Assembly (NCBI GenBank): GCA_023412755.1 | Contig: JAEZCB010000076.1 | Coordinates: 1 to 5,042 of the forward strand | Length of the DNA: 5,042 bases | Reading direction: 5' to 3' | DNA from: Bacteroidota bacterium | GTDB taxonomy: Bacteria; Bacteroidota; Bacteroidia; Flavobacteriales_F; PHOS-HE28 | In this document: piece after piece, positions 1-5,042 of the stretch | How positions within the stretch are numbered: the first letter of the stretch is position 1 | Layout of the letters: every line of letters begins with the position of its first letter | Notes under the pieces: model-generated | What the model saw: only the letters and a program-made list of their open reading frames with translations | Database searches by the model: none | What the model was told of the DNA's origin: nothing | Translations under genes and position numbers: made by a program

Positions 1-111
1 GAACTCGCCAAATGGGGCCGCTACATGGGCGGCAAACACGGCAAGGTGGAAGAAGTGAAGCCCGAACGATCCACCGCTCGATCGAAGAAAAAGGCGATCC
101 AAATGCGTTGA
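1..111 (+). CDS. C-terminal tail of an unidentified protein (5' end outside window)
   Basis: The first reading frame is open from the window edge to a TGA at 109-111 and encodes the last 36 residues of a protein. The fragment starts ELAKWGRYMGGKHGK and ends in a lysine/arginine-rich stretch (RSKKK) typical of a disordered basic tail. Codon third positions are mostly G or C, as in the other genes here, which supports this frame over the overlapping frame that runs into the next gene. I do not recognise the family from so short a piece, so no function is assigned. A 92-base spacer with an inverted repeat separates it from the next gene, so it need not be in the same transcription unit. Confidence 0.6.
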   Translation, partial: ELAKWGRYMGGKHGKVEEVKPERSTARSKKKAIQMR

Positions 112-112
112 A

Positions 113-160
113 TTTGGGCGTTGCCCCGCTTCACCCCGCAGCACTGCGAGCACGCCCAAA
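113..160. repeat. Perfect 9-bp inverted repeat (hairpin) just after the upstream stop codon
   Basis: TTTGGGCGT at 113-121 is the exact reverse complement of ACGCCCAAA at 152-160, with a 30-base GC-rich loop. A small nested palindrome (CGCAG-CA-CTGCG) lies within the loop. It begins two bases after the TGA at 109-111, the right place for a 3' hairpin. There is no T-run directly after the second arm on either strand: A's follow on the plus strand. It is therefore not a canonical intrinsic terminator. It could be an RNA-stabilising hairpin or an atypical terminator. Confidence 0.45.
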
Positions 161-203
161 AAACCACGTCTTTTCAAGATCCCGTACCACTACATTAGGA
201 GCC

Positions 204-788
204 ATGCCTGAACTGGTGCTGGCTCTGTTGGTATTCTACACCAGCCATAGTCTGCTTGCGGCTCGAACGGTGAAGAGATGGGCCGCGGAAAGACTCCGGT
301 TAGTGCGCTGGTATCGGCTTATGTATTCCATGATCTCGCTTGCCCTGCTGGCATGGGCGGTAATGCTGCTGTACCGCCTGCCACATGATCCCCTGATCCA
401 TATTCCCACTTGGTGTAGCATGTTCGCATGGCCATTGCTTTTTGCAGGGTCGGTGATCTCCGCAGGTTCGGTGATGCGCTTTGGAACACTGGGATTCTTT
501 GGCCTGCGCCAGGAAGGCGAAATGGGCTTGGTGCGCAGCGGCATCCATGGCATGATCCGCCATCCGATCTATACGGGGATCGTGCTATCCATGCTGGCGC
601 TTCTTGTGCTGGTGCCTTCGATCCCGATACTAAATACCGTGGCGATCACATTCGTTTACCTGCCTCTAGGCATCCACTTGGAGGAGCAGAAATTGATCTT
701 GGATCATGGAGAAGGATATCTTCGCTATCGCCGCGAGGTACCCGCTTTGTTTCCACGCATGGGGCTAAGCCGGCGCGACCAGCGGTGA
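204..788 (+). CDS. Integral-membrane methyltransferase of the ICMT/PEMT-like family
   Basis: This 194-residue protein probably has four to five membrane segments: about residues 3-20, 38-57, 69-90, and a long hydrophobic stretch at 121-156. The C-terminal half carries the signature of isoprenylcysteine carboxyl methyltransferase and related phospholipid methyltransferases: GIHGMIRHPIYTG (113-125), a Glu pair EE (160-161), then GYLRYRREVPALFP (171-184). In that family the RHP-Y and EE-Y-Y residues help bind S-adenosylmethionine at the membrane face. The early TSHSLLAA-VKRW segment also resembles NnrU-like relatives. The ATG at 204 is chosen because hydrophobic sequence starts there and AGGAG lies at 197-201. 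The reading frame stays open further upstream but gives a non-hydrophobic arginine-rich extension overlapping the preceding gene. Bacteria generally lack prenylated proteins, so the substrate is unknown. The stop overlaps the next gene's start, suggesting translational coupling. Confidence 0.85.
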   Translation: MPELVLALLVFYTSHSLLAARTVKRWAAERLRLVRWYRLMYSMISLALLAWAVMLLYRLPHDPLIHIPTWCSMFAWPLLFAGSVISAGSVMRFGTLGFFGLRQEGEMGLVRSGIHGMIRHPIYTGIVLSMLALLVLVPSIPILNTVAITFVYLPLGIHLEEQKLILDHGEGYLRYRREVPALFPRMGLSRRDQR

Positions 789-1555
789 CCATCTTGCCAC
801 ACCTACGACTCTTATGGCTCCTGATCCTGCTTGCCGGACAGGCTGCATGCGCACAGCGGGTGGTGCATGTGATAGTGGCACTCGCCGATAATGAGCACCA
901 GCAGGGTGTGAAGCAATGGGGTTCCTTGGGCAATGGCCAGGACCCTGGCAAGAACCTGTTGTGGGGTGCTGGACATGGTGTTCGCACGTATTTCGACCGG
1001 GCCAAGGAGTGGGAGCGCCTGGAAACGAAGCGACCGCAGGTGGCCCACATCCTGGAACGAGCGGTGTGGAAGCACCGCGATAGTGCGGTATACGTTGTTG
1101 CCGATGCATATGATGGGCGCCATCTCCTTGAAGCAACTCAGGATCTACTGCTCTACGCCAGTGGTGGCGGGGCGGCGTTGATCGGCCTGGGCGGAAAGGT
1201 GATCTCCGCCGGTGGAGATGCCGATCTGATCGTGTACATGGGCCACAATGGCCTGATGGACCATAAGGTGGAACAAGTGTACCGGCCGGCACAGGAGCAT
1301 GATACGGAGGTGATGATCCTGGCCAGCCTGAGCCGCGGTTTCTTCGCCAACGCCTTACGGGCCACCGGCGCCAGGCCATTGCTCTGGACCACCGGGGTGA
1401 TAGTGCCGGAAGCATACCTCTTGCATAACGCGTTGCAGGTGTGGGTGGCCCATGGCACGGATGAGGCCATACGGGAAAGCGCAGCGAAAGCCTACGACCG
1501 GCACCGCAGCAGCACATTCGCCGGCGCCATGCGGCTGCTTGTCACAGGCTGGTAG
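785..1555 (+). CDS. Secreted conserved protein of unknown function, possibly caspase-fold-like
   Basis: This is a 256-residue protein starting at a GTG that overlaps the previous stop (GTGA, 785-788). No ATG in this frame gives an intact signal peptide, so GTG is the best start. Residues 1-23 form a signal peptide: a hydrophobic run LLWLLILLAG, then ACA before Gln24. The QAAC sequence is not a convincing lipobox. The mature part has motifs typical of a conserved enzyme-like family: LADN (33-36), LGNGQDPGKNLLWGAGHGVRTYF (48-70), VVADAYDG, YMGHNGLMD (151-159) and ILASLSRGFF (around 179-187), followed by PLLWTTGVIVPEAYLL. I recall similar unnamed proteins in environmental bacteria but know no assigned function. 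The GH-G-D motif followed by a small-residue/Ser motif loosely recalls clostripain/caspase-like folds; this is inference only. The product is probably periplasmic or exported. Its 3' end overlaps the convergent RDD gene by 14 bases. Confidence 0.8.
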   Translation: MTILPHLRLLWLLILLAGQAACAQRVVHVIVALADNEHQQGVKQWGSLGNGQDPGKNLLWGAGHGVRTYFDRAKEWERLETKRPQVAHILERAVWKHRDSAVYVVADAYDGRHLLEATQDLLLYASGGGAALIGLGGKVISAGGDADLIVYMGHNGLMDHKVEQVYRPAQEHDTEVMILASLSRGFFANALRATGARPLLWTTGVIVPEAYLLHNALQVWVAHGTDEAIRESAAKAYDRHRSSTFAGAMRLLVTGW

Positions 1556-2300
1556 AACGAGCGCTCGTGGACTGGGCCGTACCCTGCTGGCTGGTGAGGT
1601 GGACATGATCCCGCAACACGGCCTGCAGGAATTCCAGCGGCCGCATGCCTTCTCCGGTATTGCCTATCACCTTGCGCACCTTGTCGGCCATCTCATCCAC
1701 CAAGGCCCAGTGGTCCGCGATACGGCGGTCGTTGATCACATCCCGGACCATGGCCGCCTGCGCATCGGACAAGCGGATGGCCTCCGGGAAACGCACCTGA
1801 TGGCCTGCGGGCACCTCCGCCAGTAGTGTGTCCTTGAGACGCAGGCGTGACCTCAGGCTCACCACCGTGGTGCCGGCGGCAAGATCGCCAAGCCGCTGGC
1901 CCCGGCCATTCACCAGTACCACCACCAGGCCGATGCCGTAAAAGCCATCGATGGGACGGAGCACCCAGCGCAGCAGGTATTGACCGAGGCGCGGCTGGCC
2001 ACCATCGATCCGCGCCACTTTGATCTTGCGCGCACGCTTGCCAATGCTCTGACCATTCATGGTGACCTCCAGCACAAGGTGATAGAACATGTAAGGGAAT
2101 AAGGCCAGCACGAAAACGATCACGAATCCAAAGGAAACCAGCCCTTCTCCAGACAAGGCCACCGCGATAATGAACCAGAGGAAGAGCCAGGCATAAATGA
2201 TCAACGCGTCGATCAGGTAGGCCACCACCCTGTCCCCGATGCTGGCCACCTCATGGTCCAGCTTCACGTTCTGCGCGGTCTCTATGCCAATGCTTCCCAT
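1542..2300 (-). CDS. RDD-family membrane protein
   Basis: This 252-residue protein has a classic RDD domain in its first 150 residues. It begins MGSIGIETAQNVKLDHEVAS and carries the three naming residues: Arg24 and Asp31 in GDRVVAYLID, and Asp118 in RPIDGFYG. Membrane segments are about 25-49 and 56-79, with a third weaker one about 118-132. NGQSIGKRARKIKV (82-95) and RGQRLGDLAAGTTVV (133-147) are typical family motifs. Residues from about 150 to 252 form a soluble, charged C-terminal extension. RDD proteins are poorly characterised; some relatives are linked to ion transport, which cannot be assumed here. The start at 2300 is set by the family's usual N-terminus and a GGAGGT just upstream; an in-frame ATG 17 codons earlier adds non-family sequence. 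It is divergent from the SpoIIM-family operon, a neighbour pairing common in Bacteroidota, so it probably belongs to the same system. Confidence 0.92.
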   Translation of the reverse strand: MGSIGIETAQNVKLDHEVASIGDRVVAYLIDALIIYAWLFLWFIIAVALSGEGLVSFGFVIVFVLALFPYMFYHLVLEVTMNGQSIGKRARKIKVARIDGGQPRLGQYLLRWVLRPIDGFYGIGLVVVLVNGRGQRLGDLAAGTTVVSLRSRLRLKDTLLAEVPAGHQVRFPEAIRLSDAQAAMVRDVINDRRIADHWALVDEMADKVRKVIGNTGEGMRPLEFLQAVLRDHVHLTSQQGTAQSTSARSTSL

Positions 2301-2306
2301 ACCTCC
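2301..2306 (-). promoter_or_regulatory. Shine-Dalgarno-like GGAGGT of the RDD gene
   Basis: Read on the minus strand, GGAGGT directly abuts the ATG at 2300-2298. It supports the choice of this start, although the spacing is shorter than usual, and Bacteroidota often do not rely on strong Shine-Dalgarno pairing. Confidence 0.4.
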
Positions 2307-2318
2307 GTGGAACCGCCA

Positions 2319-2326
2319 CAAAATAA
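2319..2326 (-). promoter_or_regulatory. Possible -7 promoter element for the RDD gene
   Basis: The minus strand reads TTATTTTG, seven of eight positions of the Bacteroidota -7 consensus TAnnTTTG. It sits 18 bases upstream of the RDD start codon. I find no TTG at the expected -33 distance, so this is a weak call. It is strengthened slightly by the near-symmetrical element for the opposite gene. Confidence 0.25.
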
Positions 2327-2342
2327 GGTTCTCCGGTGGATG

Positions 2343-2359
2343 GGGATCCATGTGATCCC
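2343..2359. repeat. Inverted repeat GGGATC-N5-GATCCC, candidate operator between divergent genes
   Basis: GGGATC (2343-2348) and GATCCC (2354-2359) are exact reverse complements separated by CATGT. The palindrome is close to the middle of the 92-base spacer between the RDD and SpoIIM-family start codons and lies between the two candidate -7 elements. That is where a shared operator would be expected. A six-base arm can occur by chance, and no regulator gene is visible in the window. Confidence 0.35.
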
Positions 2360-2365
2360 AACGCT

Positions 2366-2373
2366 TATGTTTG
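2366..2373 (+). promoter_or_regulatory. Candidate Bacteroidota -7 promoter element for the SpoIIM-family operon
   Basis: TATGTTTG matches the Bacteroidota primary-sigma -7 consensus TAnnTTTG at every defined position. It lies 19 bases upstream of the ATG at 2393, which would give a very short leader of about 10-15 bases. No clear TTG -33 element is seen 17-23 bases further upstream, where the inverted repeat lies instead. Confidence 0.35.
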
Positions 2374-2392
2374 GTCGATTTGGCATCTCAGC

Positions 2393-3370
2393 ATGCGCGA
2401 AGCGGCATTCATACACAGGAACAAGGACAAATGGCAGCGGCTGGAAAGTGCTCTGGAGGGGTTGGACCACATATCCGCGGATGAGGCTTCGGACCTATAC
2501 ATCCAGCTAACGGATGATCTTTCCTACGCGCGTACGTTCTATCCCGACAGCAAGATCACGGAGCACCTCAATGGGCTGGCGGTGCGCCTGCACCACCACA
2601 TCTACCGTAACAAGCGCACGCCACGGGGCCGGATAATCTCTTTCTGGACCAGGGAGGTGCCGCTGGCCATGGCGAAAGCACGTCCGCATCTGCTCACGGC
2701 CTTCATTGTGTTCTTCATCGCCATGTGCATCGGTGCCCTGTCCGCACGGCATGATGAAACGTTCGTCCGTCTGGTGCTTGGCGATGGTTACGTGGATATG
2801 ACGTTGGACAATATCCGCCGTGGTGAGCCCATGGCGGTGTATGGTGGCATGGACCAGAACTTCATGTTCATGGGGATCACCATCAACAACATCAGGGTCG
2901 CGTTATTCGCGTTCGCGGCCGGTATACTGGCCTATTTCGGTACCGCCTACGTGTTGTTCTTCAATGGCATAATGGTAGGGGCTTTCCAGTACTTCTTCCA
3001 CCAGCATGGCGTTTTGCGGGAAAGCCTGCTCACGATATGGGTGCATGGTACGCTGGAGATCTCAGCCATTGTGGTGGCAGGCTGTGCAGGCTTCATGCTT
3101 GGTCACGGCTACCTGTTCCCCGGCACCTATACGCGCGGCGAAAGCTTCCGCCGCAACGCAAGGATCAGCCTCAAAGTGGTCATGGGTCTGGTACCGATAT
3201 TCATCACCGCCGGCTTTTTGGAATCCTTCGTCACCCGCCATGCACTCACCATGCATCCGCTGGTGGCCGTAATGATCATCGGGATCTCGTTGCTCTTCGT
3301 GATCCATTACTTCATCATTCTCCCATTCCATGCAGAACGCCGCGCCAATGCGCCTCCAGGAGTATCGTGA
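2393..3370 (+). CDS. SpoIIM/DUF95-family membrane protein
   Basis: This 325-residue protein begins MREAAFIHRNKDKWQRLE, the usual N-terminus of the Bacteroidota SpoIIM-like (stage II sporulation protein M, DUF95) family. The reading frame is open further upstream to 2336, but that part lacks family character and would leave only 35 bases to the divergent gene. Residues 1-95 are a soluble helical domain. Membrane segments are about 100-116, 169-198 (probably one long or two short), 223-237, 262-280 and 289-310. Family hallmarks are NN (165-166) in NNIRVALFAFAAG, HGTLEIS (218-224), and AGFLESFVTR (273-282). In Bacillus, SpoIIM works with SpoIID and SpoIIP in engulfment. Members in non-sporulating bacteria, as here, have no settled role and are often encoded beside RDD, DUF4129 and MoxR genes. 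It is the first gene of a tight operon. Confidence 0.92.
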   Translation: MREAAFIHRNKDKWQRLESALEGLDHISADEASDLYIQLTDDLSYARTFYPDSKITEHLNGLAVRLHHHIYRNKRTPRGRIISFWTREVPLAMAKARPHLLTAFIVFFIAMCIGALSARHDETFVRLVLGDGYVDMTLDNIRRGEPMAVYGGMDQNFMFMGITINNIRVALFAFAAGILAYFGTAYVLFFNGIMVGAFQYFFHQHGVLRESLLTIWVHGTLEISAIVVAGCAGFMLGHGYLFPGTYTRGESFRRNARISLKVVMGLVPIFITAGFLESFVTRHALTMHPLVAVMIIGISLLFVIHYFIILPFHAERRANAPPGVS

Positions 3371-4223
3371 CTTCGGGCAGATCATAAGCGCCACCTTCCG
3401 TTTCCTTCGCGAAAATTGGCGCCCCTTGCTGCGATCGCTCGCCGTGGTGTGCGTACCGCTCGCACTGATCTCGGGTTTCTTCATGGGCAAGTCCATGGGA
3501 GACTTCATGATCCTCGGTGCCTCGGCCGGTAACCTGGGAGACAATGAAGATGCCGTGATGAACAGCGTTCTATTGAGCATGTTGCCCATGATCTTCGGCT
3601 ATCTCCTGATGGCCATCACCATGCTGCTGGTGATGATCGCGGTGAACGAATACCTGGCCGCCTACCATGACAACCAACACCAGGGCATGAGCACAGGTGA
3701 CCTTTGGAAGCGTGTCGCAGGCAACATCGGCTCATACATCGGTATCGGGATCCTGAGCCTGGCGCTGATCATGGTGGGCATGGTGCTCTGCTATCTGCCC
3801 GGGATCTACGTTGCCGTGGTACTCTCGTTGAGCTTCATCGCCTTCGCGGTGGAACGCAGAGGTGCCATCGATTCAATGAAACGTTCCAATGCACTGGTGA
3901 AGGACCATTGGTGGGAAACCTTCGGCCTGGTGCTGGTGATGAGCATGATACAGACCACCATCATCTATGCCCTGATGATGCCTTTTTTCCTGATCTTCAA
4001 TTTCGCCGATCTCAACACCTGGGTGAATTTGGAGGAGGAGGCACAGACAGGATCGGGCATGATGCCGGTGCTGTTCGCGATCGGCGCCGCAGGATATACC
4101 CTTCTGGCCATACTCACTTATCCCATGCTCAGCGTGGCGGTCGGCTTGAAATACTTCTCCCTTAAGGAGGAGAAGGAAGGTGTGGGCATCCGCAACAGGA
4201 TCCAGGGTTTTGAACAGGCCTGA
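3348..4223 (+). CDS. Multi-pass membrane protein of unknown function in the SpoIIM/DUF4129 operon
   Basis: This is a protein of about 291 residues with six probable membrane segments: about 29-46, 73-98, 129-149, 151-168, 192-221 and 240-268. It opens with a soluble MRLQEYRDFGQIISATFRFLRENW helix. Residues 169-190 (ERRGAIDSMKRSNALVKDHWWE) resemble the amphipathic A-S-L-W motif of bacterial multi-helix membrane proteins in the DUF975 or glycerophosphodiesterase-membrane-domain style. The end carries YFSLKEEKEGVGI, which I recognise as typical of the Bacteroidota protein found at this operon position. An in-frame ATG at 3330 would add six residues. I prefer 3348 because family-like sequence starts there, but neither start has a clear ribosome site. 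The gene overlaps the SpoIIM-family gene by 23 bases, implying coupled translation. No catalytic motif is seen, so a structural or scaffold role is a guess. Confidence 0.8.
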   Translation: MRLQEYRDFGQIISATFRFLRENWRPLLRSLAVVCVPLALISGFFMGKSMGDFMILGASAGNLGDNEDAVMNSVLLSMLPMIFGYLLMAITMLLVMIAVNEYLAAYHDNQHQGMSTGDLWKRVAGNIGSYIGIGILSLALIMVGMVLCYLPGIYVAVVLSLSFIAFAVERRGAIDSMKRSNALVKDHWWETFGLVLVMSMIQTTIIYALMMPFFLIFNFADLNTWVNLEEEAQTGSGMMPVLFAIGAAGYTLLAILTYPMLSVAVGLKYFSLKEEKEGVGIRNRIQGFEQA

Positions 4224-4229
4224 TCGCCA

Positions 4230-4952
4230 ATGCGTATACCATGCACATTTCTGCTCTTAGTGCTCTGCTCGTTCTTGTGGGCGCAACCAGCGGAACCTGA
4301 TGTGCATGGTGGAACGGAGGGAAGGGCTACGGTACCGGCCGGCAAGGTGGACCTGCGCACATTCGATGAAGCTGAACTCGGGAAACTGCGGGATCGTTAT
4401 GATTATGAACGTGACGTGCGCCGGGTGCCTACTTTTTGGGAAAGGTTCAAGGCATGGGTGCTGGCCTGGCTTCAACGGATCTTGGGCACCCGGCTCGGGG
4501 CCATGGTAACGGACAACCTCCTGTACCTCTTCATCATCGTGGCGCTGCTTTTCGCACTGTACATATTAAGCAAGGGCGGTTTGCAACGCATATTCCATGG
4601 CGCTCCGCGACCCATTGGGTCTGTGGCGGTGAGCGAGGAGGACATCCGGGAGATGGACCTTTCTGAATTGCTTCGCCGTGCAGAGGAAGAAGGGGATCTG
4701 CGACGCGCGATACGGCTCCACTATCTGTTGGTGTTGCGTGGATTGGTGGAACAGGGTGTACTGGAATGGCATCCGCATTCTACCGATCAGGAATACATGG
4801 CGCAGATCAAGGACACCGATCTGCGCGCGCGGTTCTCACGCGTGGCACTTGTGTTCCAATGGGTGTGGTATGGCCAGGCGGATGTGGACCCGGCCGACTA
4901 TGATGAGTTGCGGCGGCCTTTCATCCAATTCGAGATCGGCAAGGCCGCATGA
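4230..4952 (+). CDS. DUF4129 domain protein with signal peptide and one membrane segment
   Basis: This is a 240-residue protein. Residues 1-18 form a signal peptide (hydrophobic FLLLVLCSFLWA, then QPAEPD). Residues 19-95 are predicted extracytoplasmic and include RDRYDYERDVRRVPTFWERF. Residues 97-115 (LLYLFIIVALLFALYILSK) are a membrane segment. The DUF4129 domain spans about 141-237: MDLSELLRRAEEEGDLRRAIRLHYLLVLRGL, then LEWHPHSTDQEYM, then VFQWVWYGQADVD (208-220). With a cleaved signal the C-terminal DUF4129 domain would face the cytoplasm, where it could meet a MoxR-type ATPase. DUF4129 is also found at the C-terminus of membrane transglutaminase-like proteins; here it stands without that domain. 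The start is six bases after the previous stop, and the stop overlaps the next start (ATGA). Confidence 0.9.
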   Translation: MRIPCTFLLLVLCSFLWAQPAEPDVHGGTEGRATVPAGKVDLRTFDEAELGKLRDRYDYERDVRRVPTFWERFKAWVLAWLQRILGTRLGAMVTDNLLYLFIIVALLFALYILSKGGLQRIFHGAPRPIGSVAVSEEDIREMDLSELLRRAEEEGDLRRAIRLHYLLVLRGLVEQGVLEWHPHSTDQEYMAQIKDTDLRARFSRVALVFQWVWYGQADVDPADYDELRRPFIQFEIGKAA

Positions 4953-5042
4953 CAACTTTCGAGAAACGGATGCTGGCGGTGCTTGGGATGTTGATCCTTG
5001 CGCTCGCCGTAATGGAGTCCATGATCCCGCGGCCGGTGGATT
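4949..5042 (+). CDS. N-terminus of a DUF4350-type protein (3' end outside window)
   Basis: The ATG at 4949-4951 overlaps the DUF4129 gene's TGA (ATGA). The frame stays open to the window edge, giving 31 residues: a short basic start (MTTFEKR), a hydrophobic anchor about residues 8-23 (MLAVLGMLILALAVME), and then IPRPVD. A signal-anchor followed by a (K/R)PVD motif is what I expect at the start of the Bacteroidota DUF4350 protein usually encoded after the DUF4129 gene. The call leans on both this motif and the gene order. A weak AAGG lies at 4941-4944. The rest of the gene, and any MoxR and DUF58 genes beyond, are outside the window. Confidence 0.7.
   Translation, partial: MTTFEKRMLAVLGMLILALAVMESMIPRPVD

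Noticed and set aside
109..116. TGAATTTG and, at 191-198, TACATTAG as -7 promoter elements for the methyltransferase gene
   Set aside because: Each misses one consensus position and neither has a TTG at the right distance. The second would place transcription start at or after the start codon.
12..203. Upstream extension of the methyltransferase frame to an ATG at 12
   Set aside because: The extra 64 residues are arginine-rich and not hydrophobic, overlap the better-supported tail gene at 1-111, and precede a natural start with AGGAG at 197-201.
428..784. Upstream extension of the secreted-protein frame
   Set aside because: It lies entirely inside the methyltransferase gene in another frame and would bury the signal peptide. 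The GTG at 785 is the sensible start.
799..853. Lipoprotein signal on the secreted protein (LAGQAAC)
   Set aside because: The residue three before Cys22 is Gln, not Leu or a similar residue, and a normal signal peptidase I site (ACA then Gln) fits better.
765..1517. Long minus-strand open frame opposite the secreted-protein gene
   Set aside because: Its composition is rich in Pro, Arg, His and Cys with no recognisable domain, as expected for an antisense shadow of a GC-rich gene.
2393..3370. Evidence that the organism forms spores because of a SpoIIM-family gene
   Set aside because: The family is widespread in non-sporulating bacteria. The neighbours are RDD/DUF4129-type genes, not sporulation genes.
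3062..3589. Minus-strand open frame opposite the SpoIIM/membrane-protein junction
   Set aside because: It is antisense to two well-supported overlapping genes, with no family-like motifs or start signal.

Overview
The window looks like chromosome from a fairly GC-rich member of the Bacteroidota, probably Flavobacteriales-like. This is inferred from three things: the protein types, a characteristic Bacteroidota neighbourhood (RDD protein, SpoIIM-family protein, multi-pass membrane protein, DUF4129 protein, DUF4350 protein), and candidate TAnnTTTG-type promoter elements. Coding density is very high. Genes overlap or nearly touch, and the only gaps are two of about 92 bases each. I see no mobile element, RNA gene, CRISPR array or phage gene.

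Left part (1-1555, + strand). The tail of an unidentified gene ends at 111, followed by a spacer with a perfect 9-bp inverted repeat. Next is a small integral-membrane methyltransferase of the isoprenylcysteine carboxyl methyltransferase / phospholipid methyltransferase type (204-788). Its stop codon overlaps the GTG start of a secreted protein of unknown function (785-1555) that carries conserved-looking motifs.

Middle (1542-2392). An RDD-family membrane protein lies on the minus strand (1542-2300). Its 3' end overlaps the convergent secreted-protein gene by 14 bases. It is separated by 92 bases from a divergently transcribed operon. That spacer holds candidate promoter elements for both directions and a central 6-bp inverted repeat that could be a shared operator.

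Right part (2393-5042, + strand). A tight operon encodes a SpoIIM/DUF95-family membrane protein, a multi-pass membrane protein, a signal-peptide plus single-TM DUF4129 protein, and the start of a DUF4350 protein cut by the window edge. Junctions are a 23-base overlap, a 6-base gap and an ATGA overlap, which suggests translational coupling. In Bacteroidota this set is usually followed by a MoxR-type AAA+ ATPase and a DUF58 (VWA-like) protein. Those genes would lie just past position 5042 and are not visible here. The set as a whole is best read as the membrane part of a MoxR-associated envelope system whose biochemical job is not established.

The strongest leads are the uncharacterised secreted protein, which has a caspase-fold-like His motif but Ser where a Cys might be expected, and the divergent RDD/SpoIIM control region. 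Nothing here is clearly a wholly new system.
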